In this document: positions 55,001 through 63,257 of the stretch, one piece after another
Layout of the letters: every line of letters begins with the position of its first letter
How positions within the stretch are numbered: the first letter of the stretch is position 1
NCBI RefSeq assembly: GCF_003722335.1
Contig: NZ_CP026100.1
Coordinates: 1,462,001-1,526,000, forward strand
DNA: 64,000 nucleotides
Direction of reading: 5' to 3'
Source: Caulobacter flavus
GTDB lineage: Bacteria > Pseudomonadota > Alphaproteobacteria > Caulobacterales > Caulobacteraceae
Made by a program: the position numbers and the translations under genes
The notes under the pieces: model-generated
What the model was told of the DNA's origin: nothing
Databases searched by the model: none
What the model saw: only the letters and a program-made list of their open reading frames with translations

Positions 55001-55507
55001 ATGGTCAGGATCGCGGGCGCCGTCTTGGCGGCGGCCTTGGCGCTGGGCGCGGCGCCGTCCGCGCACGCGGGCTTCGTGTCGGCCGGTACGCCGATCGAAC
55101 TGAGCGGGCCGATAACGGTCAAGGTGGCGGGTTCACCGGCCTACAGCTGCACGCTGACCCTCAACGCTGCGATCGGCAGCAGCGGGACCACGATGACCGT
55201 GTCGTCCGGCTCGATGGGGCCGCCCGGCGCGCCGTGTGCGCTCATCACGCCATGGTTCAGCCCGGCCTGGTCGTTCAACACCCTGCCGCCGGCCAGCGGC
55301 GCGGTGGTCACCGACATGACCATCTCCAACTTCTTCCTGCACACGATCGTGACCGACTGCCGGGCGACGATCGAGGTGCAGTGGAACGACGCCGCCAACA
55401 TCCTGACCATCCCGGCTCAGGCGGTGGGGCCAGTGCCGCCGCCCTACGGCTGCGAGATCAGCGGCGTCCTCGAGTCGACGCAGAACCTGACGATCACCCA
55501 TCCGTAG
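55001..55507 (+). CDS. Secreted beta-rich protein of unknown function
   Basis: 168 aa from MVRIAGAVLAAALALG, with AGGGAG upstream and a signal peptide (PSAHAGF). The mature protein begins GFVSAGTPIELSGP, has four Cys (YSCTL, PCAL, DCRA, GCEI) and many Ser/Thr. It is probably a periplasmic or surface beta protein. It follows moaC by 113 nt but has no evident cofactor link. Family not recognised with confidence. Confidence 0.75.
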   Translation: MVRIAGAVLAAALALGAAPSAHAGFVSAGTPIELSGPITVKVAGSPAYSCTLTLNAAIGSSGTTMTVSSGSMGPPGAPCALITPWFSPAWSFNTLPPASGAVVTDMTISNFFLHTIVTDCRATIEVQWNDAANILTIPAQAVGPVPPPYGCEISGVLESTQNLTITHP

Positions 55508-55535
55508 GGAGCGGCCTTGGCGGTGGCGGGCGCGC

Positions 55536-56531
55536 TTAGCCCACCGCCTCGGCCCTTCTCTCCAGCGCCGGCTGTCCGTTGCGGGTGGCGATGATCTCGC
55601 CGATGACGGCCACGGCCACCTCGAACGGGGCCTTGCCGCCCAGGTCCAGGCCGATGGGCGCGCGCAGCTTGGCCAGGTCCCTTTCCGTCAGGCCGTCGGC
55701 CTTCAGCGCGCAGAGCCGTTCGGCCAGCCGCCGCCGCGCGCCCAGCAGGCCGACATAGGGTGCGGGCGAGGGCAGGGCGGCCAGCAGGGCCTCGTGATCC
55801 AGCGCCATGTCGTGGCTGCACACCGCCACGGCCGTCCAGGCGTCGAGGCCCGTGGCCGCGAGCGCGACGCCCGGAGCCTCGCGGCTGTACTGCACGCCGG
55901 GCAAGGGCGGCGCGGCCATCGGGCCCTTGGGGCGGACCAGCGTGGTTTCGAACCCTGCCTGGACGCCGAGGCTGGCCAGGGCCAGGGCGGTGGGATCGCC
56001 GCCCATGACCACCAAGCGCGGGACCGGATCGAAGCGGCGCATGAACACCCCCGGCCACGGAACCGGCGTGGCGCCGACCGGCGCGCAGACCCGCCGGGTC
56101 CCGTCGGTGAACCACAGGGCCGGCCGCCGCTTCCGGGCGTGAGTCAAAAGGTCGCGCACCGCGCCGTCGTCGGCGTTAAGACGTTCGACCAGGATCTCGA
56201 TGCGGGCGCCGCACAGCAGGCGGATGTCCGGCCAGGGGCTGCCTTCGCCGTAGACGAGGCGTCTCGGGATCCCCGTCTCCAGCACCGCCCGGGCGTGCAG
56301 CTCGACGTCGCCCTCGATGCAGCCGCCCGACAGGAAGCCGGCCACGAAGCCTTGCGCGAACACCATTTGCGTGCCGACCGGACGCGGCCCCCCGCCCTCG
56401 AGGGCGATGATCGTGGCCAGCGCCGCGGGACCTTCCGCCAGGGCCGTTTCGAGGGCCGGCCGCATGTCGTCGGCCAGGCCGTGCATGGGCCATTCGGGGC
56501 CGGAAAGGGCGGCGGGATCGGTAAGGTCCAT
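55536..56531 (-). CDS. XdhC-family molybdenum-hydroxylase maturation protein
   Basis: 331 aa from MDLTDPAALSG; a longer frame adds 16 residues without support. Motifs are TIIALEGGGPRPVGTQM, SGGCIEGDVELH, PRLVVMGGDPTALALAS and YVGLLGARRRLAERL. XdhC proteins insert or sulfurate the cofactor of xanthine-dehydrogenase-type enzymes, so it probably serves the hydroxylase encoded at 46.5-49.2 kb. The C-terminal Rossmann-like domain is present in full. It is on the opposite strand, after the moa genes. Confidence 0.9.
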   Translation of the reverse strand: MDLTDPAALSGPEWPMHGLADDMRPALETALAEGPAALATIIALEGGGPRPVGTQMVFAQGFVAGFLSGGCIEGDVELHARAVLETGIPRRLVYGEGSPWPDIRLLCGARIEILVERLNADDGAVRDLLTHARKRRPALWFTDGTRRVCAPVGATPVPWPGVFMRRFDPVPRLVVMGGDPTALALASLGVQAGFETTLVRPKGPMAAPPLPGVQYSREAPGVALAATGLDAWTAVAVCSHDMALDHEALLAALPSPAPYVGLLGARRRLAERLCALKADGLTERDLAKLRAPIGLDLGGKAPFEVAVAVIGEIIATRNGQPALERRAEAVG

Positions 56532-56631
56532 CGAGCCGATCTTAACCCCTCGGCAAGGTTCCAGAAACGCCTTCTTCAAACCTTGGCGCGTAGGCTCCTC
56601 GACATTGGTGCTTCATCCGACGCGGAAGTTC

Positions 56632-57507
56632 ATGTCGCTCACCGTCTCAAAGCTCGGTCTTGCCGCCGCCCAGTTCGGACTGGACGGCATGAACGCGTCG
56701 CCGCGTTCGCGCTCCCCCGAGGTCGAGGCCCGCGACATCCTGAACATCGCCGCCCGCGCCCGCCTGTCGGTGCTGGACGTCTCGGGCGTCTATGGCCGCT
56801 CGGAATCCGTGCTCGGCGACCTGATCCCGCGTCCCGTCTCGTGCCGGGTGACCCTGGCGGCCGCCCGCGCCGACCGCGGGCCGGACTTCGTCGAGGCCGA
56901 GGCCCGCGGCTCGCTGCGCCGCCTGGGCCTGGAACGCGCCGACACCATCGTCGTCCAATCGCCGTCGGAACTGTTCGGCGTGCATGGCCCGGCCATGTGG
57001 GACCGCCTGCTGCGCCTGCGCGAGCAGGGCCTGTTCCGCAACATCGGCATTTCCGCCCACGCCACCGACGATCCGGTGGGCGTGGCCCGCCGCTTCAAGC
57101 CCGACATCATCCAGGCGCCCGCCAGCCTGCTCGACCAGCGCCTGCTGGCCGACGGCTCGCTGCAGCGCATCGCCGGCATGGGCGTCGAGGTGCAGCTGCG
57201 CTCGATCTTCCTCAACGGCCTGCTGTTCCTGCCGCCCGACCGCGTTCCGGCCCAGCTGAAGGGGGCCTCGGGCCGCCTGTCGCGCGTGCGCCGCATGATC
57301 GCCGAAGGCCGCTCGGACCCGCTGCAGGCCGCCCTGGGTTTCGCCCTGTCGCGCCCGGAGGCCTCGGCCGTGATCGTCGGCGTCACCTCGGCCGCCGAAC
57401 TGTCGGCCGTCGTCGCGGCCGCCTCGAGCCCGCCGCCGGACCTGGACTGGGACGAGATGGCCATCGACGATCCGGTGGCTCTCGACCCGCGACGTTGGGT
57501 CGCCTAG
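56632..57507 (+). CDS. Aldo/keto reductase family protein
   Basis: 291 aa from MSLTVSKLGLAAAQFGLDGMN, the compact type found in cell-surface sugar clusters. LGLAAAQFG, LDVSGVYGRSESVLG (Asp/Tyr catalytic positions) and GISAHATDDP are family motifs, but RADTIVVQSPSEL is less canonical. It likely reduces or epimerises a nucleotide-sugar intermediate. It lies 70 nt upstream of an SpsF-like cytidylyltransferase gene on the same strand, which supports a sugar role. Confidence 0.85.
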   Translation: MSLTVSKLGLAAAQFGLDGMNASPRSRSPEVEARDILNIAARARLSVLDVSGVYGRSESVLGDLIPRPVSCRVTLAAARADRGPDFVEAEARGSLRRLGLERADTIVVQSPSELFGVHGPAMWDRLLRLREQGLFRNIGISAHATDDPVGVARRFKPDIIQAPASLLDQRLLADGSLQRIAGMGVEVQLRSIFLNGLLFLPPDRVPAQLKGASGRLSRVRRMIAEGRSDPLQAALGFALSRPEASAVIVGVTSAAELSAVVAAASSPPPDLDWDEMAIDDPVALDPRRWVA

Positions 57508-57577
57508 CGGCGGACCCGACTCGAAGCTCAAGGTTCAGAATAGAACCGGACAAGACGCCTCGAAGGGAGGCAACACC

Positions 57578-58282
57578 ATGATCCTCGCTGTCCTGCAGGC
57601 CCGCATGGGCTCCAGCCGTCTGCCCGGCAAGGCGATGGCCACCCTCCAGGGACAGCCGATGATCCTGCGCCAGCTGGAACGGATCCGGCAGGCCCAGACC
57701 CTTTCCAAGATCATCGTCGCCACCAGCGACCAGCCGGCCGACGACGCGCTGGCCGGCTTCCTGGTGTCGCGCGGCGTCACCGTCCATCGCGGGGCCGGCG
57801 CCGACATTCTCGACCGCATCGCCCGCTGCGCCGAGGCCGCCGGCCCGGTCAGCCACATCGTCCGCCTGAAGGGCGACGCGCCGTTCGTCGACCCGGGCCT
57901 GATCGACCAGACCGTCAAGCTGGCCCTGAGCACCGGCGCCGACTACGCCTCCAACCGCGTCTACCGCACCTATCCGGCCGGCCTTGAGGTCGAGGTGATC
58001 TCGGCAAAGGCCCTGCGCATTTCCGCCGCCGAGGAGCGCGACCCGCTGGCCCGCATCTCGCCCACCGCCGCCATCCGCAACCAGCCCGGCCGCTTCCGCC
58101 ACGCCCACCTGCGGGCCGTGCGTGACTGGTCCAGCCTGGACTGGCGCGTGAAGACCCCGGCCGATCTCGCCTTCGCCCGCTCGATCTACGACGCCCTGCA
58201 TCCGGTCGACCCCGGGTTTCGCATGGGCGACGTTCTGGACCTGGTCGAGAGCAAGCAGGACCTGGGCCGCTTCGCGGCCTAA
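57578..58282 (+). CDS. SpsF-like cytidylyltransferase
   Basis: 234 aa. It starts MILAVLQARMGSSRLPGKAM, the nucleotide-binding start of SpsF/KdsB/CMP-sugar synthetases, with HIVRLKGDAPFVDPGLID as the Asp-containing site and LDWRVKTPADLAFARS near the end. It would activate a sugar acid as its CMP derivative, probably for flagellin or envelope glycan decoration. The upstream aldo/keto reductase is the likely partner. Confidence 0.88.
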   Translation: MILAVLQARMGSSRLPGKAMATLQGQPMILRQLERIRQAQTLSKIIVATSDQPADDALAGFLVSRGVTVHRGAGADILDRIARCAEAAGPVSHIVRLKGDAPFVDPGLIDQTVKLALSTGADYASNRVYRTYPAGLEVEVISAKALRISAAEERDPLARISPTAAIRNQPGRFRHAHLRAVRDWSSLDWRVKTPADLAFARSIYDALHPVDPGFRMGDVLDLVESKQDLGRFAA

Positions 58283-58289
58283 ATCTCAC

Positions 58290-58313
58290 CCTCTCCCATA
58301 GGGAGAGGTTTTT
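58290..58313. terminator. Bidirectional Rho-independent terminator
   Basis: CCTCTCCC (58290-58297) pairs with GGGAGAGG (58301-58308) across a 3-nt loop and is followed by five T. It lies 8 nt after the SpsF-like gene and just before the stop of the convergent lyase gene. It closely resembles the CCCTCGCC/GGCGAGGG unit at 61887-61907. Confidence 0.8.
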
Positions 58314-59214
58314 ATGATGGAAACCCGCCGGCCCGCGCCAGCGAAGACGCCGGGGCCTTGCCGAGCCGCTCGCTGATGTCGCGGCCGATCGTGATCAGCG
58401 CGGCCAGGTCGTAGCTCGTCTCGAACCCGGCCCGCTCCAGCATGTAGACGAGGTCTTCCGTCCCGATGTTGCCGGTCGCCGCCGGGGCGAAGGGGCAGCC
58501 GCCCAGGCCGCCGACCGAGGCGTCGAGCACGTCGACCCCGGCCTCGACGCTGGCGAAGGCGTTGGCCAGGCCCGTGTTGCGGGTGTCGTGGAAGTGCATG
58601 CGCAGGCGCGCGTCGGGCGCGGCGGCGCGGACGGCCTCGATGCGCTTGCGGACGGTCCAGGGATCAGCGACGCCGATGGTGTCGGCGATGGCGATCTCGG
58701 GCACGTTCATCGACGCGGCCTCGCGGGCGATGGCCATCACCTGGTCCTCGGAGATCTCGCCGTCGAACGGACAGCCGAAGGCCACCGAGATGGTGGCGGT
58801 GATCGGCGGGCCGCCGTCGATCGCCTGGCGCTCGACGATGGCGGCCAGCGTATCCAGCTGCTGGCTGACCGTGGCGCCCTGGTTGCGCGTACCGAAGCCG
58901 TCCGACGCGCAGACCACGACGTTGGCCTCGTCGCAGCCGGTCGACACGCAGCGCTCCCAGCCGCGCATGTTCAGCACCAGGCCGATGCGCGAGCGCTTGG
59001 GATCAGGACCGCCCAGGGCGTCCATGATCTCTTCGGCGCCGGCCATCTGCGGCACGCGGTTGGGGTTCACGAACGAGACCACCTCGGTGCGCCGGGCGCC
59101 GGCGGCCTCGAGGCGGCGGATCAGGTCGAGCTTCTCGTCGACCGACAGGATGGCCTTCTCGTTCTGCAGGCCGTCGCGCGGACCGACCTCGACGATCTCG
59201 ATGAAGCGGCTCAC
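58312..59214 (-). CDS. Hydroxymethylglutaryl-CoA lyase
   Basis: 300 aa beginning with GTG (MSRFIEIVEVGPRDGLQNEK). The frame runs further upstream but that part is the shadow of the glycosyltransferase gene. GPRDGLQNEK, SFVNPNRVPQMAG and HFHDTRNTGLAN are lyase motifs; the late GGLGGCPFAPAATGN carries the active-site Cys. It cleaves HMG-CoA to acetyl-CoA and acetoacetate in leucine degradation. Start overlaps the stop of the ArnT-like gene by 4 nt. Confidence 0.94.
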   Translation of the reverse strand: MSRFIEIVEVGPRDGLQNEKAILSVDEKLDLIRRLEAAGARRTEVVSFVNPNRVPQMAGAEEIMDALGGPDPKRSRIGLVLNMRGWERCVSTGCDEANVVVCASDGFGTRNQGATVSQQLDTLAAIVERQAIDGGPPITATISVAFGCPFDGEISEDQVMAIAREAASMNVPEIAIADTIGVADPWTVRKRIEAVRAAAPDARLRMHFHDTRNTGLANAFASVEAGVDVLDASVGGLGGCPFAPAATGNIGTEDLVYMLERAGFETSYDLAALITIGRDISERLGKAPASSLARAGGFPS

Positions 59215-60971
59215 GGCTGCACCTCCGGTTCGGCCTCGGTGACGGCGTCGGGCGCCTCGTGCGCGACAGGAGCGGGGCGGCGGGGCTCGCCGCGATAGAG
59301 GCGCAGCACCTCGTCGTCGCCGTCGGAATAGTTCAGGCCCCTGATCTCGCCCGCCTGGCGCGGGGCGTGGCCGAGGGCGGCCAGGGCGGCGCGGAACTTC
59401 TCGTCCTCGCGGCCCTCGACGACGGCCGGACGACCCTCGTCGACGGCGTCGGCCGCGCCTTCCGCATCCGTCAGCTCGGTGGTCGTGCCCAGCTGGAACA
59501 CCATGCTGGGCTCGGAATAGCCGGTCACCGCCACCGGGCCGGGAGCGCCGGCGCGGGGGGCCAGGTCGGCGGCCTCGAGCGCGCGGGCCAGGCGCTTGGA
59601 CAGCCACAGCGAGTCGAGGCGCGGGGCCAGGAGGCCGGCCATGGTCCCGTGGGCCAGGATGCCCAGCACGCCGGCGGTGACCAGGGCCTTGGCGGCCTGC
59701 CTGCGCAGGATCAGCCAGCCGCCGGCGACGGCGGCGGCCACGAACAGCAGGGCCGAAAGGATCGCCAGCGGCAGGGCCGAGGGCGCGGCGTAGGTCTTCC
59801 AGGCGACGATGCAGACGGCGGCGAAGGCCACGCCCGCCAGCGCCAGCAGGGCCGTGCCGACGATGCGCGAAATGAGGCCCAGAGGCGCGCGCAGGGCCGC
59901 CGCCATCAGCATGGCCAAGGCCCCGAACGAGGGCAGGGTGTAGTGGGCCAGCTTGGTCGGCAGGATCTCGAACATCAGCCAGGTCGGGATCAGCCAGCAC
60001 AGGGCGAAGCGCACGCCCGGCTCCTTGCGGCCGGTCCAGCCCAGCACCAGGGCCGCGGGCAGCAGCAGGGTGACGGGGAACAGCAGCAGCGGCGAGAGCA
60101 GGGCGTAGTAGCCGAACGGGCCGCTGTGGCTCTCGTGGCCGCCGGCCAGCTTGGGGGCCAGGTCCCCGCCCACCGCCGCGCCCCAGAAGGCGCCGTCGGT
60201 GGCGATGGTGATCATGGTCGCCCAGGGCAGGACGATGGCGGCGAACAGGATCACGCCCCAGCTCCAGCCCAGCTGCTTGAGCCAGCCTATCCTGCGGTCC
60301 CAGGCCCACAGGGCCTGGATCGCCAGGATCGCGACCAAGAGGCCGACCGGGCCCTTGATCAGGGCGGCCATGGCCATGCCGATCCAGAAGGCGAGCTTGG
60401 GTCCCTTGCCGGCCTTCTCGCCCGCCAGGCCCGCCGCGTAGATCCGCGCCAGGCCCGCCATGGCCAGGGTGGTGAAGCCGCACAGGGCCGCGTCGGTCTT
60501 GGCGATGAAGGCCTCGGTCGACAGCAGGAAGGTCGCGCCCAGGATAGCGCCCGACAGCAGGCTCTCGCGCGGGCCGAAGAAGGCCGCCGCGCCCCAGGCG
60601 CAGGCCGCGGCCGCCAGCATGGCCCCCAGCAGCGAGGGGATGCGGTAGGCCCAGATGCCCCGGTCTTCCGGCGCGGAGACGGCCTCGACCGCCACCGCCT
60701 GCAGCCAGTGGATGCCGACCGGCTTCTTGTTGCGCGGCTGGTCCTGAAGCTTGATGTTCACGTAGTCGCCCGTCTCCAGCATCTGGGCGGTGGCCTGGGC
60801 GAAGCGCGACTCGTCGCGGTCGAGCGGCGGCATGGCGAACAGGCCGGGCAGGCCGGCGATCAGCGCCACGAGGGCGGCGAAGACCGGCGCGCGCCAGCCG
60901 CGCGACCAGTCGTCGAGACGGGATTCGAGACTCGGGCTTTGGCTGGGGGCAGGGCTGGCGGTCGGGCTCAT
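59211..60971 (-). CDS. ArnT-like GT-C glycosyltransferase
   Basis: 586 aa with about 12 membrane helices. PPLDRDESRFAQATAQMLE holds the acidic DE motif of PMT/ArnT enzymes, and QPRNKKPVGIHWL follows as in ArnT. The C-terminal third is soluble and periplasmic. It would transfer a sugar from an undecaprenyl carrier to a lipid or glycan, e.g. lipid A. The divergent DPM-like gene may make the lipid-linked donor. HMG-CoA lyase overlaps its end, with no clear link. Confidence 0.9.
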   Translation of the reverse strand: MSPTASPAPSQSPSLESRLDDWSRGWRAPVFAALVALIAGLPGLFAMPPLDRDESRFAQATAQMLETGDYVNIKLQDQPRNKKPVGIHWLQAVAVEAVSAPEDRGIWAYRIPSLLGAMLAAAACAWGAAAFFGPRESLLSGAILGATFLLSTEAFIAKTDAALCGFTTLAMAGLARIYAAGLAGEKAGKGPKLAFWIGMAMAALIKGPVGLLVAILAIQALWAWDRRIGWLKQLGWSWGVILFAAIVLPWATMITIATDGAFWGAAVGGDLAPKLAGGHESHSGPFGYYALLSPLLLFPVTLLLPAALVLGWTGRKEPGVRFALCWLIPTWLMFEILPTKLAHYTLPSFGALAMLMAAALRAPLGLISRIVGTALLALAGVAFAAVCIVAWKTYAAPSALPLAILSALLFVAAAVAGGWLILRRQAAKALVTAGVLGILAHGTMAGLLAPRLDSLWLSKRLARALEAADLAPRAGAPGPVAVTGYSEPSMVFQLGTTTELTDAEGAADAVDEGRPAVVEGREDEKFRAALAALGHAPRQAGEIRGLNYSDGDDEVLRLYRGEPRRPAPVAHEAPDAVTEAEPEVQP

Positions 60972-61026
60972 GCGTGCTGGAATAGCACGATCCTTTCACG
61001 GCGCGAGTTTTGCGGTAAAAGCGGCC

Positions 61027-61767
61027 ATGACGTCTTCCAATCCCGCCGCGATCCCCGATTTCTCCGTCGTCGTGCCCGTATTCGACGAAGGCGGGGCCGC
61101 GCCGGCCCTGGCGCGCGAGATCGCCGCCGCCTTCGCCGGCGAGTCCTACGAGATGATCTTCGTGGACGACGCCAGCCGCGACGACACCAAGGCCCTGCTG
61201 ACGCAGCTGAAGGCCGAGATCCCGCAGCTGCGCGTGCTGGGCCACCGCAAGAACTCGGGCCAGAGCCGCTCGATCCGCAGCGGCATCCTGGCCGCCCGCG
61301 CGCCGATCGTGGTGACCATGGACGGCGACGGCCAGAACGACCCGGCCGACGCGCCGCGCCTGGCCAAGGCCTTGCAAGCGGGTCCCGCCGAGCTGGCCCT
61401 GGTCGGCGGCGAGCGGGTCAAGCGCCAGGACAGCAACGCCAAGCGCTTCGCCAGCAAGTTCGGCAACGGGGTGCGCAAGAGACTCCTGAAGGACACCGCC
61501 AACGACACCGGCTGCGGCCTGAAGGCCTTCCGCCGCGAGGCCTTCCTGCGGCTGCCCTACTTCGATCACATCCACCGCTACATCCCCGCGCTGATGCTGC
61601 GCGAGGGCTATGAGATCGCCTTCCAGCCGGTGAACCACCGTCACCGCGAGACCGGGGTGTCGAAGTACACCAACTTCGGCCGCCTGAAGGCCTCGGTCAG
61701 CGACCTGTTTGGCGTGATGTGGCTGCAGTCGCGCGCCCGCAACCCGCAGGGCGTCGACGAGGCGTAG
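61027..61767 (+). CDS. DPM-like glycosyltransferase family 2
   Basis: 246 aa from MTSSNPAAIPDFSVVVPVFDE. GT2 signatures are VVVPVFDEGGAAP, IFVDDASRDDT and VTMDGDGQNDP (DxD). It lacks the C-terminal membrane helices of some ArnC enzymes. It would make an undecaprenyl-phosphate sugar on the inner leaflet for the divergent ArnT-like enzyme, 55 nt away. Confidence 0.92.
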   Translation: MTSSNPAAIPDFSVVVPVFDEGGAAPALAREIAAAFAGESYEMIFVDDASRDDTKALLTQLKAEIPQLRVLGHRKNSGQSRSIRSGILAARAPIVVTMDGDGQNDPADAPRLAKALQAGPAELALVGGERVKRQDSNAKRFASKFGNGVRKRLLKDTANDTGCGLKAFRREAFLRLPYFDHIHRYIPALMLREGYEIAFQPVNHRHRETGVSKYTNFGRLKASVSDLFGVMWLQSRARNPQGVDEA

Positions 61768-61801
61768 GGGTCGCCACCCTCTCTCGCACCCCGATCTGCT
61801 T

Positions 61802-61907
61802 TCCTGGGCCTTGCGCCCAGGATCCATGGTTCAGCCTGCTCAGACGTTTCGCGCTTGATCGAGGTCTGAGCGGTCGCCGGCATGAGCCCTCGCCATAGGG
61901 GCGAGGG
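61802..61907. repeat. Cluster of three intergenic palindromes
   Basis: TCCTGGGC/GCCCAGGA (61802-61822), GCTCAGAC/GTCTGAGC (61838-61871) and CCCTCGCC/GGCGAGGG (61887-61907) follow the glycosyltransferase gene. They may combine dispersed repeats with termination. No gene covers 61768-62024. Confidence 0.65.
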
Positions 61908-62024
61908 AAGCAAAACAGAGAAGCGAAGAGGGCCATCGTCCGCTCGCCCGTGGGGCGGCCCCCGCTTCACCCGCTGCGCAAAACCGGTTAACCCTGGAAG
62001 CCGACTTCGGGGGAATTCACCGCA

Positions 62025-62450
62025 ATGTTCGCCGCCTTTCCGCTGCTGGCCCTGCCGGTGCTGATCTACAACCTGCTGGCCCTGACGGTCGGCGGCGGGT
62101 TCTCGTCGGACGCGGCGAGCTATCGGTTCGGCGAGCAGCTGTTTCGTATCCACATGGCCTCGCGCGTCGACTGGATCGTCAGCTGGGGCGACCTGCTGCT
62201 CGGCGCCTCGCTGATCGTGCTGTTCGTCGAGCTGCTGAAGTCGACGACCAGCCGCAAGGTGGCGATCGTCAACCACTCGCTGTCGATGGTGCTGTTCATC
62301 GTCTGCCTAGTGGAGCTCCTGCTTCTTCCGGCCTTCGCGACCTCGGTGTTCTTCCTGATCACCCTGATGGTGCTGCTGGATGTGCTGGCCGGCTTCATCG
62401 TCACCATCGTCGCCGCCCGCCGCGATGTCGATTTCGGCGAGATGCGCTAA
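62025..62450 (+). CDS. Small four-helix membrane protein
   Basis: 141 aa (MFAAFPLLALPVLIYNLLAL...). Four hydrophobic helices with a TTSRKVAIVNH loop between. It resembles small inner-membrane proteins of unknown function in Caulobacter. A start GGGGG-rich region precedes it. Not recognised further. Confidence 0.7.
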   Translation: MFAAFPLLALPVLIYNLLALTVGGGFSSDAASYRFGEQLFRIHMASRVDWIVSWGDLLLGASLIVLFVELLKSTTSRKVAIVNHSLSMVLFIVCLVELLLLPAFATSVFFLITLMVLLDVLAGFIVTIVAARRDVDFGEMR

Positions 62451-62525
62451 GGGCGAGACAAGCCGAGAGCTTTCTTCAAGCCGTCAGGCTTGGTCCCGCG
62501 TTAGCCTTCCGATGCAGGAGGCCCG

Positions 62526-63179
62526 ATGGACGACCAGCCGCCAGAAGACAGCAAGCTGACCCGCAGCAAGGAAGCCTGGGCGCGCTCGGGCAAGTTCCTG
62601 ACCGGCCAGACGAGCCGCCCGGAGAGCGAACGCCTGCCGCCCGGCCAGCACCTGACCCGCGACTGGCCGGTGCTGGATCTGGGCCTCAAGCCCGACGTGA
62701 CCCTTGAGGACTGGCGCCTGCGCATCGACGGCCTGGTGTCGCGGCCGGCGACCTGGAGCTTCCAGGCGCTGCTGGCCCAGCCGCAGAGCCAGCCCGTCTC
62801 GGACATCCACTGCGTCACCACCTGGTCGCGCTACGACAACCACTGGGACGGCGTGCTGACCCGCGACCTGGTGCTGGCCGTGGCCCCGAAGGACGAGGCG
62901 CGGTTCGTGGTGCTGCACAGCTACGACGGCTACACCACCAACCTTTCCCTCGACGACTTCGCCCACGAAGGCGCGCTGCTGGCCCACGGCTGGGAAGGAG
63001 CGCCGATCGCGCCCGAGCACGGCGGCCCGGTGCGGCTGGTCGTGCCGCACCTGTATTTCTGGAAGAGCGCCAAGTGGCTGAGGCGGATCGAGTTCGTCGC
63101 CGCCGACCGGCCGGGCTTCTGGGAGGAGCGCGGCTATCACAACCGCGGCGATCCGTGGGCCGAGGAACGCTATTCGTGA
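62526..63179 (+). CDS. Sulfite-oxidase-fold molybdopterin protein
   Basis: 217 aa. The Mo-ligand Cys is in SDIHCVTTWSRYDN and GPVRLVVPHLYFWKSAKW is the family's late motif, as in YedY/MsrP-type domains. No Tat or signal peptide is seen, so it is probably cytoplasmic. Substrate unknown. It uses molybdopterin, fitting the cofactor genes in this window. Confidence 0.92.
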   Translation: MDDQPPEDSKLTRSKEAWARSGKFLTGQTSRPESERLPPGQHLTRDWPVLDLGLKPDVTLEDWRLRIDGLVSRPATWSFQALLAQPQSQPVSDIHCVTTWSRYDNHWDGVLTRDLVLAVAPKDEARFVVLHSYDGYTTNLSLDDFAHEGALLAHGWEGAPIAPEHGGPVRLVVPHLYFWKSAKWLRRIEFVAADRPGFWEERGYHNRGDPWAEERYS

Positions 63180-63257
63180 GCGCGGCCGATTTCGACAAGC
63201 GCCGGCGGATGCGACTGCCTATCTATCGGTAACAGACCCTCTTACGGACGCCGTGTC

